Numbered from the stretch's first letter, positions 43,585-52,020 are shown. The stretch is 64,000 nt of DNA from Candidatus Scybalocola faecipullorum (GCA_018716485.1 DVJY01000034.1:1-64000), one strand, 5' to 3'. Translations and numbers: made by a program. Notes: generated by a model not told the origin, from the letters alone.

Positions 43585-43609
43585 CATCAATTTGAATCGT
43601 TATGAAGGC

Positions 43610-43638
43610 ATCATAGCGTATTTTAAATAGGTTGTCAA
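43610..43638 (-). promoter_or_regulatory. Promoter of the thiamine salvage operon
   Basis: Leftward TTGACA (43638-43633), 17 nt, TATGAT (43615-43610). The start of transcription would fall about 20 nt before the riboswitch. Confidence 0.85.
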
Positions 43639-43684
43639 TGGATTTTATTATATGATATAATTTTTATAATCAAATACAGAGTAG

Positions 43685-44125
43685 GGCAGACTGGCAGTGA
43701 TGTCTTCTTATAACTATCTGGGCACAGAGTGGGCCGGCGGATGCTCAGCCCTTCTTAATAACATTCTCAGAGATGAATGGGGATTTCGAGGTATGGTCAT
43801 CTCCGATTATTTCGGAAATTACGGCTATATGGATGCTGACCGTGCTGTCAGAGGCGGCACAGATATGATGCTCGGCACAGCAGGCAATGATGCGATTATG
43901 ACAGATCAGACAAGCGCGACAAGCATACTTGCAATGCGTCAGGCAGTGAAAAATATTTTCTATGTGACTGTCAACAGTGCAGCATACGAAGATTATACAC
44001 CGGGACAGATCCCATCATGGATGATGGTCATGTATGTGGTGGACGGCGTTGTAGCCGTACTGCTGATCGCTGCTGAAATCGTGCTGATCAGAAGATATAT
44101 GAAAAAAAGAGTCAATAAAAAATAA
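43685..44125 (+). pseudogene. C-terminal fragment of a membrane-anchored GH3 glycosidase
   Basis: About 145 residues match the middle and end of GH3 N-terminal barrels: AVMSSYNYLGTEWAGG, RDEWGFRGMVISDYFGNYGY (with the catalytic-type Asp) and ADRAVRGGTDMMLG. A membrane helix and a basic tail (RRYMKKRVNKK) follow. The first ~500 residues are missing: a stop codon lies just upstream (43682) and there is no ribosome binding site. A GTG/ATG pair at 43697-43700 might still be used, but the product would lack most of the catalytic domain. A strong terminator survives after it. Confidence 0.8.
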
Positions 44126-44135
44126 CGGTTAAGAT

Positions 44136-44164
44136 AGGGGCGCCGAAACTGGCGCCCCTGTTTT
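44136..44164 (+). terminator. Terminator after the GH3 fragment
   Basis: AGGGGCGCC-gaaact-GGCGCCCCT followed by GTTTT. The perfect 9-bp stem is retained although the gene itself is broken. Confidence 0.85.
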
Positions 44165-44348
44165 AGTTAGAAAACTTTTTTGCAGTAATGAGTTTTTTAC
44201 GATGAGCAGATCTGAAAATTATATAGCCTATTACACTACCTAATAATCCGCATATAATATCTGAAATGTTAAAAGCACTTATTGTCAATATATATTGGGT
44301 AATTTCGACTGCAAGTAAAATTATTACAGAAATTATCACTGGTACTTG
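44163..44348 (-). pseudogene. C-terminal fragment of a VanZ-like membrane protein
   Basis: The minus strand reads about 61 codons ending at TAA 44165-44163. The sequence PVIISVIILLAVEITQYIL, then FNISDIICGLLGSVIGYIIF, matches the conserved C-terminal helix pair of VanZ-like proteins (Glu-x-x-Gln, then a Asp-Ile helix). A stop codon and loss of homology occur at about 44348, where the IS200/IS605 remnant begins. Insertion seems to have removed the 5' part. Confidence 0.7.
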
Positions 44349-44666
44349 TGTCTGAGTTTATAAGTGCCGGATATCTTCAGATATTTTAAAGATACCGAAA
44401 ACGGCTTCCTCCGGAACTGCAGAACAAATGGGATAAAGCGTTCTGGGCCAGAGGATATTATGTAGCCACAATTGGTAATAACACAGAAGATGCAATAAAG
44501 AAATATATAAGAGAGCAGGAAGAAGAATCGAGGAAAGAAGATTCAAGAAGTACCGCTTTATAAGCGGACTAGTAACAACGCTTGCGATACCCGCCCTTTT
44601 GGGCAAGCTGTAACCGACCTTTATGAGGGCCAACCGAAACCACCACTTGAAGAGGTGGTTGTGACT
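44349..44666 (+). mobile_element. IS200/IS605-family remnant: tnpA 3' fragment and right end
   Basis: Codons 44405-44563 read LPPELQNKWDKAFWARGYYV, then ATIGNNTEDAIKKYIREQ, the C-terminal part of a Y1 transposase TnpA (the FWARGYYV...KYI..Q signature). Upstream sequence is frame-shifted (a KTASS-like stretch lies in another frame). After the stop come palindromes expected of an IS200/IS605 right end: CTTGC...GCAAG (44581-44607) and AACCACC/GGTGGTT (44638-44660). No left end or catalytic HUH motif remains, so it is dead. Confidence 0.75.
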
Positions 44667-44872
44667 TAGTACTCGGGGAAAAGAGAGATGTCTTCAATCG
44701 CTGTGAGATGCTTTATCATGGAAGCGAAACCTTCCGGGATTTTTTCAAACATATCTAAAATAAATCTTATTTTCATAGGATAAAGTCGGCCGATGCGATT
44801 CCAGAATGAAGAAAACAATATATGTTTTGGCCAGTGTACGGAGAAAATTGGAGAAAATCGTGGGTAACCGTA
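44666..44872 (-). pseudogene. Short leftward reading frame of unknown origin
   Basis: The minus strand is open from 44872 to the stop at 44666, with an ATG at 44776 giving 36 residues (MKIRFILDMFEKIPEGFASM and a tail ending FPEY). There is no good ribosome binding site. The upstream part runs into the last unit of the tandem array, so the frame may be the broken end of a longer gene or a peptide downstream of the array transcript. Not recognised. Confidence 0.3.
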
Positions 44873-45092
44873 TCATTTTTTGCGTTTGTACAGAGAAATT
44901 TTGAAAAAATCAAGATATAACCGTATGAATTTTTGCAGCCGTACAGAGGAATTATGAGAAAAGTTAATATGCAACCGTATCAATTTCTGAGAGTGTACGG
45001 AAGGATTTGTAGGAAAAGTTATGATATAACCGTATATATGTGATGAAAAATACGGTGTAAGTATTCTAAAATTAGTGAATAACCGTAGTATA
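44836..45092. repeat. Five diverged ~54-bp tandem repeats with TACGG/CCGTA arms
   Basis: Units begin near 44836, 44888, 44941, 44995 and 45050 (steps 52, 53, 54, 55). Each opens with GTACGG or GTACAG and contains AACCGTA(T) about 30 nt later, so every unit can fold on TACGG/CCGTA arms. Units are alike but not identical, unlike CRISPR. No reading frame stays open. A leftward consensus promoter starts right at the edge (45101-45128), suggesting that the array is transcribed leftward. Confidence 0.75.
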
Positions 45093-45100
45093 TGAAAAAG

Positions 45101-45128
45101 TGTATATATTAATACAAGGCAGTGTCAA
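45101..45128 (-). promoter_or_regulatory. Leftward promoter firing into the tandem array
   Basis: TTGACA (45128-45123), 16 nt, TATACA (45106-45101) on the minus strand. The predicted start, about 45094, coincides with the boundary of the repeat array. Confidence 0.6.
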
Positions 45129-45430
45129 GCAATTTATGAAAAAAACGAGCCGAAAAAAGGATCAAAAGAACCTTGGAAAACGCAGATATAGATGCCAAAA
45201 AACTCCGTAGGGGATCAGTCACCTGCCTCAAATCCGGGCTCTGCCCGGACCCGTCTTCGTCGGAAGGCAGGAAAAGGGCGCAGTACCCCATTTTCTGCTG
45301 GACAGGATGGTCTGCTGGCCAAGGAAGATGAGGAGCTGCCACTTTCACGGCATGTCGTCAGCGGCCTTCAGCATTTCCACTTCGTCAAGGACATTATAAT
45401 GGCAAGCGGGCGAAGTGGATGGCGTGAGGC
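45129..45430. other. Non-coding stretch with nested hairpins
   Basis: No credible gene. It contains nested stems CCTGCC/GGCAGG (45222-45271) around CCGGGC/GCCCGG (45234-45248), possibly inside GGGG/CCCC (45210-45289). A CCACTTCG/CGAAGTGG inverted repeat (45377-45418) flanks a CATTATAATG palindrome. It may be a decayed mobile-element end or a structured RNA. Confidence 0.4.
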
Positions 45431-45459
45431 TTGACATCGATTTGGGCACAACGTATACT
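45431..45459 (+). promoter_or_regulatory. Promoter of metF-metH
   Basis: TTGACA (45431-45436), 17 nt, TATACT (45454-45459). The leader from about 45466 to the ATG consists almost only of the 66-nt element. No S-box, T-box or cobalamin riboswitch was found. Confidence 0.88.
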
Positions 45460-45485
45460 TGTGGAAAAGACTTACAGAGGAAATA

Positions 45486-45551
45486 AGTTTGGAAATAAAC
45501 TTCCAAATCTGCCATTATTGACGCAGCAGGTGCGTCAGGAAAGAGGAAAAC
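45486..45551 (+). repeat. 66-nt two-hairpin leader element, copy 2 (metF)
   Basis: First hairpin TTTGGAA/TTCCAAA with one altered stem base (A for G), linker TCTGCCATTAT, second hairpin TGACGCA/TGCGTCA, then GGAAAGAGGAAAAC ending exactly at ATG 45552. Its promoter is 26 bp upstream, so the mRNA 5' end is the element itself. Confidence 0.9.
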
Positions 45552-47408
45552 ATGAATTTTTATACACTACTTCAATCCGGCTGTCTCGTAACTGACGGCG
45601 CAATGGGCACTTATTACGGACAGATTTACGGCATGTCTGCCAAAGCGCCGGAATTTGACAATCAGCGGGCGCCTCAGAGGATTGAGGCCATCCACAGAGC
45701 CTATATCAGCGCCGGAGCGGATATTATACGAACGAACAGTTTTGCTTCAAATATAGAAACACTTCTGGGAGCAGCAGCGGCTTCAGCGCCGCGGGAAGAA
45801 GCCTTGAAAGCTGTATACGGCAATGTTTTTGCTTCCTGCAGGATTGCGCAGACAGCTGCCGCAAGAGCGAAGGCCGGGCAGTCCGATGAGGGGAAAGCGC
45901 CTAAACCTATACAAATTGCCGGAGACATCGGGCCTATCCCTGAGCATGCCGGCATGAAATCAGAAGATATTGTCCAAGAATATAAAACGATGGTCAAAGC
46001 CCATCTTGACGCCGGTATTAATCTGATCTGGTTTGAAACATTTTCCGATTTCAAACGGGTGCTTCCGGTAGCCGAGTGGATCAAGTCCGTCAGCGATGCC
46101 TTTGTGATGGTCAGCTTTTCAGTTAATCAGTTCGGTTATACAAAATCCGGCATCAGCGCCAAGCATTTAATTAAAACAGCAAAAGAGACACCGGTGGTGG
46201 ACGGCATCGGTTTTAACTGCGGCGTGGGGCCGACCCACTTAAAGCGGGTGCTGCATCATCAGGATTTCGGCGATCTTATTGTCTTTGCCGCACCCAATTC
46301 AGGCTATGCCGACCGGATCCAAAACAGAAATGTATATCAGGAAAATGCCGGGTATTTTTGTGAGGCAATGCAGGAAATTGCCGCGCTGGGCGTTAATATT
46401 GTGGGCGGGTGCTGCGGCACGACGCCGGAATATATTGAAAAACTTGCCAAAACTATTGGCGGACGGCCGACGGCGGAGCGGATCGCGGGACATCCGTCGG
46501 GCAGCGGGGAGGCTCAGGCCGGCTATGAAAATAACATGTTTATCCGACGCCTGTATTCGGGAAAGAAAGTTGTGATTGCAGAACTTGACCCGCCGTACAA
46601 CGGCGATGACGCAAAGATGATGGCAGCAGCAGAGATTCTTGGAAAAGCGGGTGTGGAGATGATCACATTTTCAGATTCGCCGATGGGAAAGATGCGTGCC
46701 GATGCGATGATGTCTGCCGTTAAAGTCAGCAGCCGCCTTCAGATAGATACGATGCCCCACATTGCCTGCCGGGATAAAAACGTGATCGGCATGGGCGCAT
46801 CGATTTTAGGAGCATATATGAACGGCCTCAGGAATTTTCTTATTGTGACCGGCGATCCGGTGCCGTCCGGAGACCGTGACATGGTGACAGCCGTTTATGA
46901 TTTTAATTCTGTGCGCTTGATGAATTATGTCCGTCAGATGAACAAAGAATATTTCAGTGAAGAACCGGTCGCTTTCGGCGGCGCACTGAATTACGGCAGA
47001 AAAAATATTAGCGTGGAAATTGAGCGCATGCGCAAAAAATGTGCGGCCGGCGCTTCATTTTTCCTGACACAGCCGATTTATTCCGATGAAGATATTGAGC
47101 GTATAAAGTACATAAAGAGTCAGGTGGATACGAAGATATTATGCGGCATCATGCCTCTTGTCAGTTACCGCAATGCGGTTTTCATGAAAAATGAAATCAC
47201 AGGCATCCATGTGCCTGATGAAATTATTGCAAAATATGACAGCGGCATGAATCGGGAAGAGGCTGAGGAAGTCGGTATTGACATAGCTGTGGATATTGCG
47301 GAGAAGCTTTATGATACGGCAGACGGATATTATTTTATGGTGCCTTTTAACAGAGCGCCGATGATCGCAGAGATTATGAAAAGGATGGCGGCAAAATGCT
47401 TGATATAA
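45552..47408 (+). CDS. Bifunctional homocysteine S-methyltransferase / methylenetetrahydrofolate reductase
   Basis: A 618-residue fusion (YitJ type). Residues about 1-300 form a homocysteine S-methyltransferase barrel with zinc ligands in GFNCGVG and GGCCGT. Residues about 330-610 form a MetF-like reductase (VIAELDPP, HIACRDKN, GDPVPSGD, FFLTQPIYS). It supplies methyl-THF for the MetH encoded next. ATG 45552 sits at the end of the 66-nt leader element, whose AAAGAGG is the ribosome binding site. The 3' end overlaps metH by 13 bp. Confidence 0.93.
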   Translation: MNFYTLLQSGCLVTDGAMGTYYGQIYGMSAKAPEFDNQRAPQRIEAIHRAYISAGADIIRTNSFASNIETLLGAAAASAPREEALKAVYGNVFASCRIAQTAAARAKAGQSDEGKAPKPIQIAGDIGPIPEHAGMKSEDIVQEYKTMVKAHLDAGINLIWFETFSDFKRVLPVAEWIKSVSDAFVMVSFSVNQFGYTKSGISAKHLIKTAKETPVVDGIGFNCGVGPTHLKRVLHHQDFGDLIVFAAPNSGYADRIQNRNVYQENAGYFCEAMQEIAALGVNIVGGCCGTTPEYIEKLAKTIGGRPTAERIAGHPSGSGEAQAGYENNMFIRRLYSGKKVVIAELDPPYNGDDAKMMAAAEILGKAGVEMITFSDSPMGKMRADAMMSAVKVSSRLQIDTMPHIACRDKNVIGMGASILGAYMNGLRNFLIVTGDPVPSGDRDMVTAVYDFNSVRLMNYVRQMNKEYFSEEPVAFGGALNYGRKNISVEIERMRKKCAAGASFFLTQPIYSDEDIERIKYIKSQVDTKILCGIMPLVSYRNAVFMKNEITGIHVPDEIIAKYDSGMNREEAEEVGIDIAVDIAEKLYDTADGYYFMVPFNRAPMIAEIMKRMAAKCLI

Positions 47409-49891
47409 AAAAATTGGTAAAATACGGCCCTGTATTTCTTGACGGGGCGACGGGAACAAATCTTCAGAAGGCAGGCATGCCTTCCGGCGTGTGCCCGGAA
47501 CTGTGGATGATCGAACATCCTCAAGTGCTGTCGGCGCTTCAGAAGGGCTATGCCGATGCGGGCAGCGATATCATTTATGCGCCCACATTTTCAGGCAATC
47601 GTATGAAACTGGCGGAGTACGGTCTTGAAGATCGGGTGGAAGAAATTAATCGGAGGCTTGTCAGACTGTCTAAAAAAGCAGCCGGCAGCCGATGCTACAT
47701 TGCCGGTGATCTGACGATGACCGGACAGGCGCTTGCGCCGGTGGGAACGCTTGATTTTGAGGACTTGGTAAACTGCTATAAAGAACAGGTGCGCATTATT
47801 GCCGATGAGGGCGTCGATTTGTTTGTTGTTGAGACGATGATGAATCTGGGAGAGACAAGGGCTGCGGTGCTTGCGGTTAAGGAAACGACCGATCTTCCCG
47901 TGTTTGCAACGCTTACGCTGGGAGAGGACGGGCGAACTTTATACGGCACGGATCCTGCGGCGGCACTTGTGACTTTGGAAGCGCTGGGCGCTGATGCTTT
48001 CGGTATTAATTGCTCCTGCGGACCGGACAAGCTCTATGATATTGTTGCCCGGTTGGATCAGTATGCGGGTATCCCTCTGATTGTGAAGCCGAATGCGGGC
48101 ATGCCCAAGCTTTCCGGCGGACAGACTGTGTACGATATGCCTTCATCGGTATTTACAGAAGCAATGCGCAAACTTGTTGAGGCCGGCGCTTCAATTCTCG
48201 GCGGCTGCTGCGGTACGGACGCATCATATATCCGGCAGCTTAAAGAGAAAACGGCTGCCATGCATACCGTATTCTCTCAAGGAGAACGGCTGCCTCACAA
48301 CGGCCGCCGCCTGCTGGCCGGAGAACGGGAAATTGCGGAAATCGGAGCCGGAGGAAAGTTTATGATCATCGGCGAGCGCATTAACCCGACGGGCAAGAAA
48401 GCGCTCAGACAGGCGCTTAAAGATAAAGATTATGATCTGGTTACAGAGATGGCAGTAAGTCAGCAGGCGCTGGGAGCGCAGGTTTTAGACATTAATGTGG
48501 GCATGGAAGATATCGATGAGAAGCAGACGATGCTGGAAGTGATTGATGAAGTCAGCGCTGCGGCAGACATCCCGCTGTGCATCGATTCCAGCAGTGTGGA
48601 AGTCGTGGAGGCGGCGCTGCGGCGGTATCACGGGCGGGCGCTTGTTAATTCTGTCTCCTGTGAGCAGGTGAAGATTGAAAAGCTTTTGCCGGTCGTTAAA
48701 AAGTATGGCGCCATGTTTATTTTGCTTCCGCTGACCGATTCGGGACTTCCAAAAGATGTGAAAGAACGTCAGGAAAATATTGAATATGTGCTGAGTAAGG
48801 CAAAGGCATTGGGCCTTGGTGAGCAGGATGCGGTTGTGGATGGTCTTGTGGCGACCATCGGTGCCCAAAAAGACGCGGCCCTTCAAACGCTGGAGACCAT
48901 TGAGTACAGTACGGCGCGCGGACTGGCAACGGTGTGCGGTCTGTCCAATATTTCTTTCGGGCTGCCGGACAGGATTTATGTCAACAGTATCTTTTTGGCG
49001 CTGGCTATCAGCCGGGGGCTGACGATGGCGATCGCCAATCCATCCCAGGAACTTCTCATGCGCAGCGGATTTGCTGCAGATCTGCTGATGGGCAAAGAGG
49101 ATTCTGACCTGAATTATATCCATATGTGCAGCCGCTATAAGGAACAGGGCGGGTCGGCACCTGAGAAAAGTCACGGTATCAATTCGGCAGCCGCAAAGGA
49201 AACAAAGACGGGGCTGGAACCAGACCAAAGGGCGCCGGAGACTTCAGATACACAGGCGCTGCCTGAAATTTTACAGGCAGTCAGAGATGATGTGATCAGC
49301 GGTCATAAAAAGAAAATTGAAACACACATTCATCAGGCTTTGGATAAAGGATTCGCCGCTGCCGAAATACTGCACACATGTCTGATCCCGGCCATTACCA
49401 CAGTAGGAGATTATTTCAGCAGCCAGAAGTTTTTCCTGCCGCAGCTGATGATGAGCGCGGATACGATGCGCTGCGGCATTGATCTTTTGGAACCTCTGCT
49501 TTTAAAAGATCAATCGGCAGAATCGGGGCCGGTTGTTGTGCTTGCCACAGTGAAAGGCGATATCCATGATATCGGCAAAAATCTTGTGGGAATGATGATG
49601 AAAAATTACGGCTTCCAAGTGATTGATCTGGGCAAGGACGTTGAATGCGGGACAATCATTGAGGCGGCCAAGGCATACAGCGCGGACATTATCGGTCTGT
49701 CGGCATTGATGACGACGACGATGCAGGAAATGAAATATGTGATTGAAGCGGCAAAGACAGAGAAACTGTCGGCAAAAATTATTGTGGGAGGCGCGGCTGT
49801 AACAAGAGATTATGCGGCGCAAATCGGTGCGGATGGCTATTCTGAAGACGCGGTGGGCGCCGTGGCGCTTGTCAGACAGCTGCTGTCATAA
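47396..49891 (+). CDS. metH: Cobalamin-dependent methionine synthase
   Basis: An 831-residue MetH: homocysteine-binding domain (about 1-290; zinc Cys in NCSCG and GGCCGT), pterin-binding domain (about 320-590; GERINPTGKK, DINVGMED), cobalamin cap and Rossmann domain (about 640-831) with the cobalt-ligand motif DIHDIGKN (His724). The C-terminal SAM-binding reactivation domain of E. coli MetH is missing, as usual in Clostridia, where a separate activation protein exists. A low-complexity linker (about residues 590-640) joins the halves. It overlaps metF, so the pair makes methionine from homocysteine and methylene-THF. Confidence 0.95.
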   Translation: MLDIKKLVKYGPVFLDGATGTNLQKAGMPSGVCPELWMIEHPQVLSALQKGYADAGSDIIYAPTFSGNRMKLAEYGLEDRVEEINRRLVRLSKKAAGSRCYIAGDLTMTGQALAPVGTLDFEDLVNCYKEQVRIIADEGVDLFVVETMMNLGETRAAVLAVKETTDLPVFATLTLGEDGRTLYGTDPAAALVTLEALGADAFGINCSCGPDKLYDIVARLDQYAGIPLIVKPNAGMPKLSGGQTVYDMPSSVFTEAMRKLVEAGASILGGCCGTDASYIRQLKEKTAAMHTVFSQGERLPHNGRRLLAGEREIAEIGAGGKFMIIGERINPTGKKALRQALKDKDYDLVTEMAVSQQALGAQVLDINVGMEDIDEKQTMLEVIDEVSAAADIPLCIDSSSVEVVEAALRRYHGRALVNSVSCEQVKIEKLLPVVKKYGAMFILLPLTDSGLPKDVKERQENIEYVLSKAKALGLGEQDAVVDGLVATIGAQKDAALQTLETIEYSTARGLATVCGLSNISFGLPDRIYVNSIFLALAISRGLTMAIANPSQELLMRSGFAADLLMGKEDSDLNYIHMCSRYKEQGGSAPEKSHGINSAAAKETKTGLEPDQRAPETSDTQALPEILQAVRDDVISGHKKKIETHIHQALDKGFAAAEILHTCLIPAITTVGDYFSSQKFFLPQLMMSADTMRCGIDLLEPLLLKDQSAESGPVVVLATVKGDIHDIGKNLVGMMMKNYGFQVIDLGKDVECGTIIEAAKAYSADIIGLSALMTTTMQEMKYVIEAAKTEKLSAKIIVGGAAVTRDYAAQIGADGYSEDAVGAVALVRQLLS

Positions 49892-49945
49892 TGATGATTC
49901 TGTTTGAATTGCCGCAATTTGACAGACTCCGGGTGAAACAAGCTA

Positions 49946-49974
49946 TTGACAACAGATGAGGGCTGTCATATACT
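49946..49974 (+). promoter_or_regulatory. Promoter of fabH
   Basis: TTGACA (49946-49951), 17 nt, TATACT (49969-49974), 34 nt before the gene. Confidence 0.85.
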
Positions 49975-50008
49975 TTGAACATCAAAATATTTTAATGAGG
50001 TAGTAAAA

Positions 50009-51001
50009 ATGGCAGGTGTAAAAATTTCAGGTTACGGTGCGGGGCTGCCAAAGTTGGCAGTGACCAACGATGATCTGGCACAGATTGTAGATACAAGTGA
50101 TGAATGGATTTCTACCCGCACAGGGATCAGAGAGCGGCGTATCGCTGTAGATGAAACGCTGACGGATTTGTGTGTGGAAGCGGCAAAAGCGGCGATGGCG
50201 CAGGCAGAAGTCATGGCAAAAGATTTGGATTTGATTATTGTGGCGACAGTCACGGCAGATCTTCCGCTGCCAAATGCATCGTGTATGCTCCAGAGAGCGT
50301 TGGGCGCTGTCAATGCCACATGTTTTGACCTTAGTGCAGCATGTTCGGGATTTATATTCGCAATGAATACGGCGCAGATGTATATCCGCGGCGGCGCGGC
50401 AAAAACAGCGCTTGTTGTCGGCGGGGAAATATTATCAAAGATTTTGGACTGGACAGATCGTTCGACATGCGTTTTGTTTGGCGACGGTGCAGGCGCTGCT
50501 GTATTGACAGCAAGCGAGACAGAAGGTATTCTCGGAATTACGACAGGATCTGACGGCGCTAAAGGCATGGCGCTGAATTTTATGGAACGGGAAATTGCCA
50601 ATCCGTTTAAAAAAACTTCAGGGAAAATAGACGTTGACGATATGGATGTCAGCAGATTTCTTTATATGGAAGGACCGGAAATCTTTAAATTTGCGCTGAC
50701 AAAAGTACCGGTAAGTATTTCAGAGGTGCTTAAAAAGACAGGGTATAAGGCGGCTGATATTGATTATTTTGTGCTTCATCAGGCAAATTACAGAATTTTA
50801 TCTTCTGTAGCCAAACGGCTTCATGTCAGTGAAGATAAATTTTATGTAAATCTTGATCGATGCGGAAATACATCGGCAGCAAGTATCCCGATTGCCATGG
50901 CAGAGATGTCCCGGCGCGGCCTGTTGAAAAAGGGCATGAAGATTGTTATCGCCGGTTTTGGCGGCGGCTTGACGTGGGGAGCCGCATTAATAGAAGTTTA
51001 A
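50009..51001 (+). CDS. fabH: Beta-ketoacyl-ACP synthase III
   Basis: A 330-residue condensing enzyme that starts fatty-acid synthesis from acyl-CoA and malonyl-ACP. The catalytic triad is Cys112 (SAACSGF), His257 (LHQANYRI) and Asn287 (GNTSAAS); length is normal. It lies alone, away from a fab cluster, with its own consensus promoter, and is followed by cbiK behind a long imperfect hairpin. A paralogue specialised for another acyl chain is possible. Confidence 0.92.
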   Translation: MAGVKISGYGAGLPKLAVTNDDLAQIVDTSDEWISTRTGIRERRIAVDETLTDLCVEAAKAAMAQAEVMAKDLDLIIVATVTADLPLPNASCMLQRALGAVNATCFDLSAACSGFIFAMNTAQMYIRGGAAKTALVVGGEILSKILDWTDRSTCVLFGDGAGAAVLTASETEGILGITTGSDGAKGMALNFMEREIANPFKKTSGKIDVDDMDVSRFLYMEGPEIFKFALTKVPVSISEVLKKTGYKAADIDYFVLHQANYRILSSVAKRLHVSEDKFYVNLDRCGNTSAASIPIAMAEMSRRGLLKKGMKIVIAGFGGGLTWGAALIEV

Positions 51002-51034
51002 TTGATAAAAATTTTAAGTTATGATACAATAAAT

Positions 51035-51094
51035 AGCGTCGCCGGACAGGAAAAGATCAATAAAGACAAATTTCCTGCCTGACGGCGCTATTGT
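51035..51094 (+). promoter_or_regulatory. Long imperfect hairpin in the fabH-cbiK gap
   Basis: A stem of about 22 bp: AATAGCGTCG... pairs with ...CGGCGCTATT at the base and CAGGAAA with TTTCCTG near the loop, with two G-U pairs and two mismatches. There is no T run, so it is not a standard terminator. It ends just before the cbiK ribosome binding site and could be a leader structure or processing site. Confidence 0.45.
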
Positions 51095-51114
51095 ATTCAA
51101 CAGGAGGTTTGGAT

Positions 51115-51930
51115 TTGGGTAAAAAAGCACTGCTTGTCGTCAGTTTCGGCACAAGCTATACAGACATTATTAAAAGCTGCATTGAGCCTGTGGAGCAGGG
51201 GATCTGCAGTGCATTGCCTCAGTGGGACTTTTACAGAGCATTTACATCAGGTATGATCACCCGGAAACTGGCACAGCGGGATCATCTGTTTATCGACAGG
51301 CCGTCTCAGGCGCTGGAAAAGCTGTATAAAGCGGGTTATTCGGAAATTCTTGTACAGCCGACCCACATTTTGGCGGGAATCGAATACCATAATCTGAAGA
51401 CACAGACAGAAATTTTTGCGCGCCGGCATGTGGATATAAGTGTACGTTTGGGACAGCCAATTCTTTATGAAAATGATGATTACCAAAGGGCAGCCAAGGC
51501 GCTGGCCGCATACATGCCTCATACGGGAGAGCATGAAGTGGTGCTTTTGATGGGACATGGTTCGGAACATTTCAGCAATGCTTCTTATTTTGCGCTGCAG
51601 CACTATTTGGATGAACTGCCGACGCGGGCAGTTTATGTGGCAAATGTGGAGGCGCCGCCCCTTCTTGAAGAGGCGATCACTCAGATGAAAAAGGAAGGCA
51701 TACAAAAAGTTTATTTGATGCCGTTTATGCTTGTGGCCGGAGATCACGCAAAAAATGATATGGCCGGCGATGACGGACATTCTTGGAAGAATCGTCTTGA
51801 AAAAGCCGGTTTTCAGACGGAGATTATTTTAAAGGGACTTGGAGAAAATGAAGAATTCCGCAAAATATATGCAATGAAGGCTCTGGCGGCATCGCATGGA
51901 GAAACCATTGTCTGCCGGGAAGTATCGTGA
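51115..51930 (+). CDS. cbiK: Sirohydrochlorin cobaltochelatase CbiK
   Basis: A 271-residue chelatase that inserts cobalt into sirohydrochlorin, the first committed step of anaerobic cobalamin synthesis. It has the N-terminal VVSFGTSY motif and metal-binding His84 (QPTHIL) and His148 (MGHGSEH). Start TTG 51115 is preferred: AGGAGG at 51102-51107 lies 7 nt upstream, while earlier in-frame codons have no such site. It may supply cobalamin for MetH and the B12-radical SAM protein in this window. No other cbi genes are adjacent. Confidence 0.92.
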   Translation: MGKKALLVVSFGTSYTDIIKSCIEPVEQGICSALPQWDFYRAFTSGMITRKLAQRDHLFIDRPSQALEKLYKAGYSEILVQPTHILAGIEYHNLKTQTEIFARRHVDISVRLGQPILYENDDYQRAAKALAAYMPHTGEHEVVLLMGHGSEHFSNASYFALQHYLDELPTRAVYVANVEAPPLLEEAITQMKKEGIQKVYLMPFMLVAGDHAKNDMAGDDGHSWKNRLEKAGFQTEIILKGLGENEEFRKIYAMKALAASHGETIVCREVS

Positions 51931-51954
51931 TATAAGTAAGAATGAGAGGATTGG

Positions 51955-52020
51955 AGTTTGGAAGCAAACTTCCAAATCTACCATTATTGACGCAGCAGGT
52001 GCGTCAGGAAAGAGGAAAAG
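51955..52020 (+). repeat. 66-nt two-hairpin leader element, copy 3 (LTA synthase)
   Basis: First hairpin TTTGGAAG-caaa-CTTCCAAA, linker TCTACCATTAT, second hairpin TGACGCA/TGCGTCA, then GGAAAGAGGAAAAG ending exactly at ATG 52021. It lies 24 bp behind cbiK; no promoter of its own is evident. Confidence 0.9.

Noticed and set aside
44358-44633. 91-codon leftward frame over the IS remnant
   Set aside because: It is antisense to the TnpA tail, which carries the recognisable FWARGYYV signature.
44836-45092. CRISPR-like array
   Set aside because: The repeats differ throughout, spacers and repeats cannot be separated, and no cas genes are nearby.
45109-45348. 79-codon leftward frame
   Set aside because: It has no ribosome binding site or recognisable motif and overlaps hairpin-rich non-coding DNA and the leftward promoter.
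45466-45551. S-box, T-box or cobalamin riboswitch before metF-metH
   Set aside because: None of the conserved strings could be found; the leader is the 66-nt repeat element.
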